Part shown: positions 35,759-43,293 of the stretch, one piece after another
How positions within the stretch are numbered: position 1 is the first letter of the stretch
Layout of the letters: every line of letters begins with the position of its first letter
NCBI GenBank assembly: GCA_036274195.1
Contig: DASUGD010000236.1
Location: forward strand, 8,768-72,767
Reading direction: 5' to 3'
DNA: 64,000 nt
From: JAJKIV01 sp036274195
Lineage (GTDB): Bacteria; Gemmatimonadota; Gemmatimonadetes; Gemmatimonadales; Gemmatimonadaceae
The notes under the pieces: model-generated
The model's input: the letters and a program-made list of their open reading frames with translations, nothing else
What the model was told of the DNA's origin: nothing
Database searches by the model: none
Program-made: the position numbers and the translations under genes

Positions 35759-36436
35759 TCAGCTGGCCCGAAGATAAATCGCGCCTGCTTCCTGCGCACG
35801 AATCGCGGCGAACACGCCCGACGGCTGCAGGATCACGCCCGGCACGAGGAAGCTGAGCGCCTGCTTCCGTGCGGCCGCGTCGTCGAGGTTCTCCTTCGAC
35901 TTCACGAGCTCGACACAGTCGGCGAACGCGAGATTGCACCCGAGCGCGATGCCGCCGCGCGCGATGAACTTGTCGAGCGCCATGGCGTCGAACATCTCTG
36001 GCACCTCGCCGCGCGACGATGACAACAGCGCCGGGTTCTTGTCCGTCGGCTTCTGTGTGACCGGGTCGAGCGCGTTCTTCGCCTTGCCGATCCCGTACTT
36101 GTCCCAGAACGCCTGCTGCATTGCAAGCGTGATCCCGTTGTGCCGCAGCACCAGTACGGCCGACAGGTCTTTCGGGGACACGCCCATCACGTCCTGGTAC
36201 TGCTTGCCCCAGATGGTGGCGCGCCACACGCCATACCCGCTGTCGACCTCGGGGACATCGAAGACTGCCTTGTGCTTGCCGGTGATCTTGTTGACCCAGC
36301 TGAGGTCCCACTTCTCGCCCTGGGCGGGTGCGGAGACGGCGCCAGCGGAGGCGAGGTCGAACGACAACGGCATGGCGCCCAACATCGCGGCGTTCATCGC
36401 CATGGTGCCGAGGAAATCGCGTCGAGTGGTGTCCAT
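35759..36436 (-). CDS. Tat-exported protein of unknown function (DsrE-like pattern)
   Basis: This 225-residue protein has a clear twin-arginine signal (TTRRDFLGTMAMNA, then a hydrophobic and Ala-rich stretch to about residue 38). The mature part reads HKAVFDVPEVDSGYGV, LSAVLVLRHNGITLAM, and ARGGIALGCNLAF. This resembles the DsrE/DsrF-like fold, and an internal Cys sits near the usual position, but the match is only by pattern. Tat export suggests folding or cofactor binding before export. The ATG lies near a CATATG palindrome-like sequence. The downstream adhesin-like gene starts 10 bases after the stop. Confidence 0.7.
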   Translation of the reverse strand: MDTTRRDFLGTMAMNAAMLGAMPLSFDLASAGAVSAPAQGEKWDLSWVNKITGKHKAVFDVPEVDSGYGVWRATIWGKQYQDVMGVSPKDLSAVLVLRHNGITLAMQQAFWDKYGIGKAKNALDPVTQKPTDKNPALLSSSRGEVPEMFDAMALDKFIARGGIALGCNLAFADCVELVKSKENLDDAAARKQALSFLVPGVILQPSGVFAAIRAQEAGAIYLRAS

Positions 36437-36491
36437 ATGATCATACTCCGTTGGAGTGGCAGCAGTTGGCCCATATGCCTGACGCGGCAGA

Positions 36492-36665
36492 CATCTACGA
36501 CAAAAGGGTGCTCGGCTTCTTCGGATCGGCCGGATTATTTGGATCGGCGCCGTGATACGTAAAGCGGGAAACCTGCAAGGATTCCTTCATTCTTTCTCGA
36601 TCTTCAGATGCGACAAGAAGCCGGCGAGTTCGGGACGAAGTCCAGCGAATCCGGCTCATCCGAAG
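36492..36665. repeat. Degenerate dispersed spacer repeat, copy C
   Basis: It begins CATCTACGAC, runs through several GGATCGG/GGAT words and ends GCGAATCCGGCTCATCCGAAG. Similar starts, internal GGATC words and ends occur at 42904-43140 and 48710-48930. The remainder of the 36437-36696 spacer holds no gene. Confidence 0.4.
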
Positions 36666-36696
36666 AAATCCGTTCAGGCGTGGTCCTGCGCCCGGG

Positions 36697-37170
36697 CTAG
36701 CCGCCCGGCGACCCAAACCCGCGCGCCAGTGCCACGGCCACGAAGACGATCGCGACCACAAGGAGCGCTTCGATGTGGCTGATCGTCGCGATCCGGCGAC
36801 CCGCGCCCCTCGTCATGAGCCGCTCGGCCGATTCGCCAGCGCTGAAGTTCCGGCGCCATCGCATGAGCGTCACCATCGGCCAGGCCTCGAGCAGGAGGAT
36901 CAGCAGGAACAACCCCATCTTGGCGTGGAAAACCGGGTTCGCGAGGTAGTAAGCCGTCGGCTTCTCGATGCCAGCGACCACCCGCCAGACGCCGGTCACT
37001 ATCCATAGTAGTGCGGCGATGCCCCACGTCGTGTCGGACCGGAACGCTCGCCGCAGCGCGGCGTTGCTGGCCGATTCCCGCAGCGCCGTGCCGCGGGCGA
37101 TGACTGCGCCGAGGCCGAGTCCCAAGGCGACGAGATGCAGGGCGGCAAGGGTGATGCGCAACATGCGCAC
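36697..37170 (-). CDS. DUF2214-type membrane protein
   Basis: This 157-residue protein has four hydrophobic helices (about 5-25, 48-66, 84-103 and 133-153). Sequence landmarks are GAVIARGTALRES, SDTTWGIAALLWIVTGVWR, and KPTAYYLANPVFHAKMGLFLLILLLEAWPM. This is the usual arrangement of the small DUF2214 inner-membrane family, whose function is unknown. It stands alone with a CGCAACATGCGC region at its start and no partner gene. Confidence 0.75.
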   Translation of the reverse strand: MRMLRITLAALHLVALGLGLGAVIARGTALRESASNAALRRAFRSDTTWGIAALLWIVTGVWRVVAGIEKPTAYYLANPVFHAKMGLFLLILLLEAWPMVTLMRWRRNFSAGESAERLMTRGAGRRIATISHIEALLVVAIVFVAVALARGFGSPGG

Positions 37171-37187
37171 AATTCTACGCGAGAAGT

Positions 37188-37395
37188 GGGCGACGGGCGA
37201 CTGCTGAGAACTGGGAACCGGGAACTGGGAACCCGGAACTGGGAACCCGGAACTGGGAACCGAGGCCCTCTACCGGGAGGACGGCGATTCCTCGACTTCG
37301 CAGCCGCTTGCTCGGAATGACACGCCTTTGCTGCCGCCTGCCGCCTGCCGCCCGTCGCCCGTCGCCCGTCGCCCGTCGCCCGTCGCCTAACGCGT
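37188..37395. repeat. Heptamer arrays GGGAACT, CTGCCGC and CCGTCGC
   Basis: GGGCGAC (37188-37201) is followed by alternating AACTGGG/AACCCGG units (37209-37262). Next comes a region reading GATTCCTCGAC...GCTCGGAATGAC (37287-37322), then CTGCCGC and CCGTCGC units (37328-37384) ending in CGCCTAACGCG. The minus-strand beta-helix gene stops at 37398, just behind the array. Confidence 0.75.
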
Positions 37396-37397
37396 AA

Positions 37398-38576
37398 TCA
37401 CTGAATTCGCGTCGGCACCGGCACGTCGAGCTTGTTGCTGGGAAGCCCCGAGAGCTTTACCGCGTTGTAGGAAACGATCCCGTAATGCTCGCCCGTGACC
37501 TGATTCGCCGCGACGACGGTGCTGGGGATCGGAATGACCGCGCTGAAAATGCTGATGCCCGTAGGTGCATCGTCGATCGGGTTGTCAGGGTCGATTCCGT
37601 TTCCGGAAAGCGTGTTGTTCGTGACGACGTTGTTGTCCACGAACTGGAACGGGGTGTGGCTGTGAATCATGATGCCGCCCTCCCCGTTGTTGTTCGCGGA
37701 GTTGCCAATGACCGTATTTCCCCACGCGGCAGCGCCCGGCGGGCCGGCGAACACGCCGATGCCCGCGGCCCCGTTTCCGTTCGAGGTGTTGTGCTGCACC
37801 GTGTTGCGATACACGCCGGCGACGTCCGGCGCAGCAGGCGCCTGAAGGCTGAACCAGTGCGAGGCGAGCGTGATCCCGCAGTCGAGCGTGTTGTCCAGCA
37901 CGGAATTGTCGCTGATCATGTTGCCCGAAGTCGGGCCGTTTTCATCGGTCAACAGAATCCCGCCGACGTTGTCGCGCACGATGTTGTTGCGGACAATGGC
38001 GTTGGTTACCGTCTGCAGGTGGATGGCCTCACCGCAGTCATCGGGCTGATCGGCGCACAGCGGATTGAAGGGGCCGTACGTGTCATTCTCGCGAACGAGG
38101 TTGTTCTCGATGGTGACTCGCGACGTCTGCACGACGAAGATTCCCTCGAGCCCGGCGTGCTGCACGGTGAAGCCGGTGACGGTCGTGCCTTCAGCGGCCG
38201 CTCCAGAGATCACGATGGCATTCGGAGGTGATGACTGGCCCGTGGCGTCGATGGTTGCGCCGTCGCCGACGAGTGACAGCCGCTTCGTGATGCTCACACT
38301 TTCGCTGTAGGTCCCCGCGGCGACCGAGATGACGTCTCCCGCGGCGGCCTGCGAGACGGCGTAACTGATCGTGCGGCATGGAGTGGCTGTGCAGTCCCCG
38401 GCATCGGTGCCGGTCGTCGAGACGTGCAGGGCAGGCCCGGCCGTCCGACTGAGTGACGGGTTGCTCGGCGCGAGCACACGATCGGCGCCATCCGAACAGG
38501 CGACGAAGATCGGGGCGACGAACAGCAGCACAAGCAGGATCGAACGTCGACGCGGTCCATGATATGGATGGGACAT
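37398..38576 (-). CDS. Right-handed beta-helix lipoprotein
   Basis: This 392-residue protein has a lipoprotein signal with Cys27 (APIFVAC). Residues about 50-100 carry the GDCTATPCRTISYAVSQA motif that opens many bacterial parallel beta-helix proteins. Short repeated turns rich in Asn follow (IENNLVRENDTYG, VRNNIVRDNVGG, YRNTVQHNTSNGNG, VTNNTLSGNG), typical of PbH1/NosD-like coils. Such proteins bind or cleave polysaccharides; no catalytic residues can be assigned. It is a probable surface lipoprotein. An 8-bp inverted repeat with a 17-bp spacer lies just upstream of the start. Confidence 0.82.
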   Translation of the reverse strand: MSHPYHGPRRRSILLVLLFVAPIFVACSDGADRVLAPSNPSLSRTAGPALHVSTTGTDAGDCTATPCRTISYAVSQAAAGDVISVAAGTYSESVSITKRLSLVGDGATIDATGQSSPPNAIVISGAAAEGTTVTGFTVQHAGLEGIFVVQTSRVTIENNLVRENDTYGPFNPLCADQPDDCGEAIHLQTVTNAIVRNNIVRDNVGGILLTDENGPTSGNMISDNSVLDNTLDCGITLASHWFSLQAPAAPDVAGVYRNTVQHNTSNGNGAAGIGVFAGPPGAAAWGNTVIGNSANNNGEGGIMIHSHTPFQFVDNNVVTNNTLSGNGIDPDNPIDDAPTGISIFSAVIPIPSTVVAANQVTGEHYGIVSYNAVKLSGLPSNKLDVPVPTRIQ

Positions 38577-38597
38577 GGCACCTCCTGGTTGAGACGA

Positions 38598-38630
38598 AGT
38601 ACTCCGGTGTCATCCTCGACCTGGAGTACT
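38598..38630. promoter_or_regulatory. Inverted repeat AGTACTCC-N17-GGAGTACT
   Basis: Two perfect 8-bp half-sites are spaced about two and a half helical turns apart in the divergent region between the beta-helix gene and the reductase gene. This could be an operator for either gene. It has no known match in my memory. Confidence 0.4.
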
Positions 38631-38695
38631 CCCAGCAGCGTCCGGGATCCGCCATCATGCGCATCCGCGGCTTTCAGGAACATTTCGGAGGAGCC

Positions 38696-39268
38696 ATGCG
38701 CGAGCTCAAATACTTCGTCGCCTGCACGGTTGACCGGTTCATTGCCCGCGAGGACGGCTCGTTCGACTTCTTCCTCGCGGAAGGGGCTCACCTCACGGAC
38801 CTGGTGAAGCGGTATCCGGAAACCGTGCCCGCGCATCTCCGCGATGCCCTCGGCGTGCGTCCCGCGCACAACTGGGTCGACGCGGTGCTGATGGGGCGGA
38901 AAACCTACGAGGTCGGTTTGCCGTTTGGCGTGACGAGCCCATACCCGCATCTCGAGCAGTACGTGTTCTCGCGGAGCATGGTCGTGTCACGGTCGCCCGA
39001 TGTGACACTCGTGCAGAGCGACCCGCTCGAGTACGTGCGACGGCTCAAGCGTGAACCGGGCAAGGACATCTGGCTGTGCGGTGGCGGCGTGCTGGCGGCG
39101 GCGGTGTTTTCCGAGATCGACGAGCTGATCCTCAAGGTGAACCCCGTGATCCTCGGCAGCGGGATCCCGCTGTTCGATGGGCCAGTGGCGGAATCCGATC
39201 TCTCACTGGAAGAGGTGAAGTCCTACCCAAACGGGTTCATGCTGACGCGCTATCGTGTGCGCCGATGA
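38696..39268 (+). CDS. Dihydrofolate reductase-like (RibD C-terminal domain) protein
   Basis: The 190-residue protein starts at ATG 38696 behind GGAGGAG. It has the RibD/DHFR-like NADPH-binding fold: ELKYFVACTVDRFIAREDGS at the N-terminus, VDAVLMGRKTYEVG in the middle, IWLCGGGVLAAAVFSEIDELIL for the dinucleotide site, and NPVILGSGIPLF near the end. Such stand-alone proteins (YyaP/YwjB type) are presumed reductases of unknown substrate. True folate reduction is unlikely given the divergent active-site region. A hairpin just behind the stop codon probably ends transcription. Confidence 0.88.
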   Translation: MRELKYFVACTVDRFIAREDGSFDFFLAEGAHLTDLVKRYPETVPAHLRDALGVRPAHNWVDAVLMGRKTYEVGLPFGVTSPYPHLEQYVFSRSMVVSRSPDVTLVQSDPLEYVRRLKREPGKDIWLCGGGVLAAAVFSEIDELILKVNPVILGSGIPLFDGPVAESDLSLEEVKSYPNGFMLTRYRVRR

Positions 39269-39271
39269 GCC

Positions 39272-39300
39272 TGTCATTCCTCGCTCCGCTCGGAATGACA
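39272..39300. terminator. Hairpin between convergent reductase and HEAT genes
   Basis: TGTCATTCC and GGAATGACA pair around an 11-base GC-rich loop, starting 4 bases after the reductase stop codon and ending 4 bases before the HEAT gene stop. A similar ATTCC...GGAATGAC word pair lies at about 37289-37321. It is a probable bidirectional terminator or REP-like element. Confidence 0.6.
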
Positions 39301-39304
39301 ACCG

Positions 39305-40129
39305 CTATCCGGCTATCTCGCCTAACGCCCTCGCCGCCGCGCGCCGCACCGCGGGATCAGGATCCGATCTGAGCACGTCGGTCAACGGGACGATCCCGGC
39401 CGTGTCCTCTACCTCGCCAAGAGCATGGGCCGCGCTCTCTCGTACAGTCGCGTCCGCGTCCTTGAGAACCTCGATCAGCGGACGTACCGCCGCCTTGCTC
39501 TCCATCTCGCCTAACGCCCACGCCGCCGTGGCCCGCACGCGCGGCGACTCGTCACGCAGTCGGGCGACGAGCGGGGCGACGGTATGCGTGTCCCCGGCGA
39601 AACCGAGCGCGAGCGCTCCCATCTCTCGCGTTGCGGGCTCGGGTGCGGCGAGCGCCGCGAGCATCGCCTGCGTTGCCGAGGGATCGCGCACACGTCCCAG
39701 GATCGGGGCGGCGAGGCGTCGCACACACCAGTCGGAATCGGCGATGGCCGTGCGCAGGAGCGGGACAGCGCCAGCACTGATTCCCCGCTCGTGAATCCAC
39801 TCGACGACGTCGCCGGCGACCGAGTCGGCCGCTCCGCCCGCGATGAACGCGCCGCTGCTCGACCAGCCGGAGTGCCCGTCGATCGTTCTCGCTGCGAGCT
39901 CGCAGACGAGCGCATTCGTCCCGCGCGCCGCCTGGAGCAGCGCTCGGACGCGTGCCGAGTCGGCCGGCTCCCGCCGCGGTGCGGGCTGGAACGCCGAAGC
40001 GGGGAGCGGCACGAAGACTGACCGTTCGACGACCACTCCCGCGTTCGACCCACCGCCCACCCGCGCAACCGCCGTTGCCGCGATCACGACCGCGGGCACT
40101 GCAACGAGCCATCCGATCGCGTGTCTCAT
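39305..40129 (-). CDS. Exported HEAT-repeat protein
   Basis: This 274-residue protein has an N-terminal hydrophobic segment (GWLVAVPAVVIAATAVA) serving as signal or anchor. From about residue 105 it consists of HEAT/PBS-lyase repeats of about 31 residues: SDWCVRRLAAPILG, ATREMGALALGFAG, SPRVRATAAWALGE, DATVRESAAHALGE, DPAVRRAAARALGE. These form a right-handed superhelix for protein binding. It follows the M56-HEAT gene by 21 bases and shares its repeat type, so the two may interact in the periplasm. The CTAAC-type motif occurs twice near its 3' end. Confidence 0.85.
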   Translation of the reverse strand: MRHAIGWLVAVPAVVIAATAVARVGGGSNAGVVVERSVFVPLPASAFQPAPRREPADSARVRALLQAARGTNALVCELAARTIDGHSGWSSSGAFIAGGAADSVAGDVVEWIHERGISAGAVPLLRTAIADSDWCVRRLAAPILGRVRDPSATQAMLAALAAPEPATREMGALALGFAGDTHTVAPLVARLRDESPRVRATAAWALGEMESKAAVRPLIEVLKDADATVRESAAHALGEVEDTAGIVPLTDVLRSDPDPAVRRAAARALGEIAG

Positions 40130-40150
40130 GGCGCCTCTCTTCCGGTGAGC

Positions 40151-42391
40151 CTAACGCTTCTTGCCGAGCGCTTCCGCGGCGAGCTTCCGGATCTCCGGAT
40201 CACCGTCCTTGAGCAGCCCGGCCATCACCTCGACGGAGCGGGCGCCACCGATGCTGGACAGCGCTTCGACGGCGGCCCGCTTCACCTCGACGTCGGCGTC
40301 CTTCGTGAGCGGAACGAGCGCGGGCACCGCTTCCTCGTCCTCCAGGTTTCCCAGCGCCTCCGCCGCGGACTTCCGCACCTCGCGGTCTTCGTCCTTGAGC
40401 GCGGCGATCAGCGCGGGCGGTGCCTTGCCCAGCTCATCGAGATCACCGATCGACTCGATCGCCTGCCGCCGGACCTCGACGTTCGCATCGCGCAGCGCTG
40501 CCTCGAGCGCCGGCAGCGCGCGCTTGTCCTCGATGTTGCCGAGCGCCCATACAGCCTGCTTGCGCACCTCGACGTCGGCGTCCTTCGTCACCGGAACGAG
40601 CGCGTCGATGGCATCCTTGCTCTGAATCTCGCCGAGCGCCCAGGCGGCCTGCTTGCGCGTCTCGGTGTCCGCGTCCTTGAGCGCGGGAACGAGCATCGGG
40701 ACGGCGGCTGGCGACTCGAGCTCGCCGAGCGCCCACACCGCCTGACGTCGGACTTCGGCGTCGGGGTCGCGCACGACGGCGCCGAGCGCTTCCACGGCAC
40801 GCTTGTCGTCGATCTCGCCTAACGCCCAGGCGATCTTCGCGCGCACGGCGCCGACCTTCTCCGAGCCGAGCGCGGCAATCAGCCCCGGCACCGCGCGCGG
40901 GCTGTCGATCTCGCCTAACGCCTCGGCCGCTGCTTCACGGACGCGGGCGTCGGTGTCATTCCTGAGCGCCGCCACGAGCGCGTCGACGGCGCGTGGGTCG
41001 GACAGGTTGCCGAGCGACTCGACGGCTGCCAGTCGCACTGCCGCGTCCTCGTCCTTCAGGACGGCGAGGAGCGCCGGCACGGCGGTGTCGCGCTTCTGCG
41101 TCACGGCCGGGGCTTGCCGGTCCGTTGGTGGAACGTCCTGCAGCGCGTGCTCGACTACGCCAGCGACCGAAGCGACCGGTTCGACATCAGCCTCGTGCGA
41201 CGCGGATGAACGGGAGGTTTCCTGGCGATTGGTGCTGCGTACTTCGGCGTTAGGCGTCGTCGGGGCTGCTGGTCCCGCGGCGGCGATCGCCACAGCCGGC
41301 GCGGCAAAGGACAGCGCGACCAGCGCGGCCCGCGTTGCGGTGAGCACGTTGCGTCCTGTGTCTGGGGAGAGAATCGCAAGCAGCCGGCCCTCGAAGTCGG
41401 ACCGGCGTGCCATGGCCAATGCCACGGTCGCAGTTGCAGACGAGCGCATGGTTCGGGCGATCTCGAGAAGGTCGCCGGCGTAGTCCGAAGGGCGCGTGCC
41501 CGCCGCGACGACCAGCGCGTCGCAGGCCCGCTCGGACTCGATTCGCACGTGACGGGCCGCGAGCCTGACGAGCGGATGGAACCAGTACACCACGCACGCC
41601 AGCTGAACGACCGCGTTCGTCACGAGGTCGCGTCGCCGCACGTGCGCGAGCTCGTGCAGGAGGACCGAGCGGCGCCGCTCCGGCGTCCAGTCCGCGGCCG
41701 AATCGGGCAGGACGATCACCGGCCGAAGCAGGCCGGAGGTGAACGGCATCGCGGCTTCGGCGCTGATGACGACTCGCACGTCCGCGTCGGCGCCAATGGA
41801 TGCACGCGCTTCGTCGACGAGCTCCTGCCAGTCGTCATCGGCGGGCACCGATCGCCGAACGATGCGGCGGACATTTGCCACACCGACGAGGAGTCGGCCG
41901 GTCATCCAGGCCATGCCCGCGAGCCACGCGAGAATCAGGAGCGTCGCGGGATCGACTGGACTGGCGACTGGCGACTGGCGGCTGGCGGCTGGCGACGAAA
42001 TGCCGACGACGGGGGACGGGCGACGGGCGACGGGCGACTGCGTTGGCGTTGCGGGTGACTCGACGTCCAGCGCGAGCTGCGTCGACTTGGCAGTTGCGAT
42101 CGCGACCGCGGGATCTGCTGTCGGCGCGGGGGCGAACGCGTCGCGAGCCGCTGCGAGCGTCGTCAGCTCGAGACGCCATGGGAGCTGCGCCATCGCGGGC
42201 AGAAGGAGCAAGCCGCCGACCGCGAGGCTCCAGACCAGATGGCGCGCCGCCGCGGGAGAGCGAGCGAGGAGACGCGTTAGGCACGCGGCGATCAGGACCA
42301 GGAGCGTGCCCTTCGTGAGCACGCCGGCGATGAATGGCACGCGGCCGAGTGCGTCGAGGAGCGGCGAGATAGCAGCGAGCGTCGTGCTCAT
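40151..42391 (-). CDS. BlaR1-like M56 metalloprotease fused to a HEAT-repeat domain
   Basis: This 746-residue protein is counted from ATG 42391. It has helices at about 25-45 and 55-72, a Pro/Ser-rich linker (115-145), helices at about 150-178, and the zinc protease motif HELAHVRRRD (246-255) with a downstream ESERACDA as third ligand region. A last helix lies at about 340-360. In BlaR1/MecR1 a penicillin-binding sensor follows; here it is replaced by ten or more HEAT repeats (about 420-746, such as DADVEVRKQAVWALG). The BlaI-like repressor gene ends 2 bases upstream. The expected mechanism is that an envelope signal detected by the HEAT part activates the protease, which leads to repressor loss. 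The linker is encoded by in-frame heptamer repeats. Confidence 0.9.
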   Translation of the reverse strand: MSTTLAAISPLLDALGRVPFIAGVLTKGTLLVLIAACLTRLLARSPAAARHLVWSLAVGGLLLLPAMAQLPWRLELTTLAAARDAFAPAPTADPAVAIATAKSTQLALDVESPATPTQSPVARRPSPVVGISSPAASRQSPVASPVDPATLLILAWLAGMAWMTGRLLVGVANVRRIVRRSVPADDDWQELVDEARASIGADADVRVVISAEAAMPFTSGLLRPVIVLPDSAADWTPERRRSVLLHELAHVRRRDLVTNAVVQLACVVYWFHPLVRLAARHVRIESERACDALVVAAGTRPSDYAGDLLEIARTMRSSATATVALAMARRSDFEGRLLAILSPDTGRNVLTATRAALVALSFAAPAVAIAAAGPAAPTTPNAEVRSTNRQETSRSSASHEADVEPVASVAGVVEHALQDVPPTDRQAPAVTQKRDTAVPALLAVLKDEDAAVRLAAVESLGNLSDPRAVDALVAALRNDTDARVREAAAEALGEIDSPRAVPGLIAALGSEKVGAVRAKIAWALGEIDDKRAVEALGAVVRDPDAEVRRQAVWALGELESPAAVPMLVPALKDADTETRKQAAWALGEIQSKDAIDALVPVTKDADVEVRKQAVWALGNIEDKRALPALEAALRDANVEVRRQAIESIGDLDELGKAPPALIAALKDEDREVRKSAAEALGNLEDEEAVPALVPLTKDADVEVKRAAVEALSSIGGARSVEVMAGLLKDGDPEIRKLAAEALGKKR
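41945..42045. repeat. Heptamer repeats inside the M56 protease gene
   Basis: GGCGACT/GGCGGCT units (about 41948-41995) and GGGCGAC units (about 42008-42040) lie within the coding region, in the linker between the second and third membrane helices. On the coding strand they read as Ser-Pro-Val-Ala-Ser-Arg-Gln-like repeats. They are the same units as in the spacers at 28999, 30000 and 37350. Confidence 0.7.
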
Positions 42392-42393
42392 GG

Positions 42394-42807
42394 TCAACGT
42401 CCCTCCTGACGCGCCTTGCGGACCTCGGCGGCGAGTCGTTCGAAGTCGGCGGCCGAGAGTGAGTTGTCGGACATCTGCAGCAGGGCGACGACGGCGCTCT
42501 CGGCGGACCCGTCGAAGAAGGTCTGCAGCAGATGGTTCAGCGCTGCGCGGCGCGCGCGGTCCCTCGGGACGGCGGGGAGGTAGACGTAGCGCGGGCCATC
42601 CTGCTTGTGACGCACGTGGCCCTTTTCCTCGAGCACGTTCATGGTGGCGCGCACGGCGGAGTAGCTCGGCGGGTCGGGGATCTGCGCCATGACCTCCGCG
42701 ACGGTGGCTTCGCCGTCGCGGTACAGCACGTCCATGATCTGGCGCTCGCGCCGGGTGAGCTTGGCGCCCGGGGAAACGGATTTGGGTCGGGGAGGGGATT
42801 CGGGCAT
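42394..42807 (-). CDS. BlaI/MecI-family transcriptional repressor
   Basis: The protein is 137 residues from ATG 42807. The winged helix is clear: LTRRERQIMDVLYRDGEATVAEVMAQI, then SYSAVRATMNVLEEKGHVRHKQDGPRYVYLPAV. The C-terminal dimerisation helices follow (RAALNHLLQTFF, AADFERLAAEVRKARQ). BlaI proteins bind palindromic operators as dimers and are inactivated when a partner M56 protease is triggered; that partner gene follows directly. An in-frame ATG at 42855 overlaps the upstream palindrome and would give 16 more residues. The palindrome just upstream is the likely autoregulatory operator. Confidence 0.92.
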   Translation of the reverse strand: MPESPPRPKSVSPGAKLTRRERQIMDVLYRDGEATVAEVMAQIPDPPSYSAVRATMNVLEEKGHVRHKQDGPRYVYLPAVPRDRARRAALNHLLQTFFDGSAESAVVALLQMSDNSLSAADFERLAAEVRKARQEGR

Positions 42808-42819
42808 GGCGCGTGTGAG

Positions 42820-42854
42820 TGCTAGAAAAGCAGCAGCGTGCTGCTTATCTAGCA
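42820..42854. promoter_or_regulatory. 35-bp palindrome, probable BlaI-type operator
   Basis: Half-sites TGCTAGAAAAGCAGCA and TGCTGCTTATCTAGCA match at 15 of 16 positions around a 3-base centre. It lies 12 bases upstream of the repressor ATG at 42807. Position and symmetry fit autoregulation by the BlaI-like dimer. The sequence differs from the TACA-TGTA core known in staphylococci. Confidence 0.65.
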
Positions 42855-42903
42855 TCGTCGTACGGCCGCTGTCAATGTCGAGTTTCAGCTCTCGGCCGGC
42901 CCG

Positions 42904-43140
42904 CATCCAGGACAGAGGCTGCACGGATCATGCGGAAAACAGCTGATCCACAGCAGATGGCGTCCACCCACCACCCCGAGCCCCACACCCGAAGAGCCGA
43001 AGAGAATGAACGTCTCGGGCGGTAGTGCAGCGGCTTCCCCGAGGCTGTTGAACAACCAATCCCGGCCGCTTGCGCGAGGAGCCCTGAATCCAGATGGAGC
43101 GATCCGCCAGATCGCCGTTCAGGATCCGCCTGATCCGTTT
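42904..43140. repeat. Degenerate dispersed spacer repeat, copy A
   Basis: It starts CATCCAGGAC with GGATCATGCGGA nearby, contains GGCTTCCCCGAGGC at about 43032-43045 and GGAGCGATCC at 43096-43105, and ends GGATCCGCCTGATCCG at about 43122-43137. Copy B at 48710-48930 has the same blocks in the same order and spacing. It occupies most of the spacer before the metalloprotease gene, which otherwise shows no gene. Confidence 0.5.
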
Positions 43141-43293
43141 CCCTGCTGTTGCGGAGTCTCGCCCAAATAGGATGCCGACTTGCGGGCGATGCCAACGCAA
43201 GCGCCCATTTCTGCGTTGGAGGCATACATCACATGAAGAGATGTGTGCCCACCGCGTCATCGCGATGGTGCCCGCGAGTACTCCAACCCAGGG

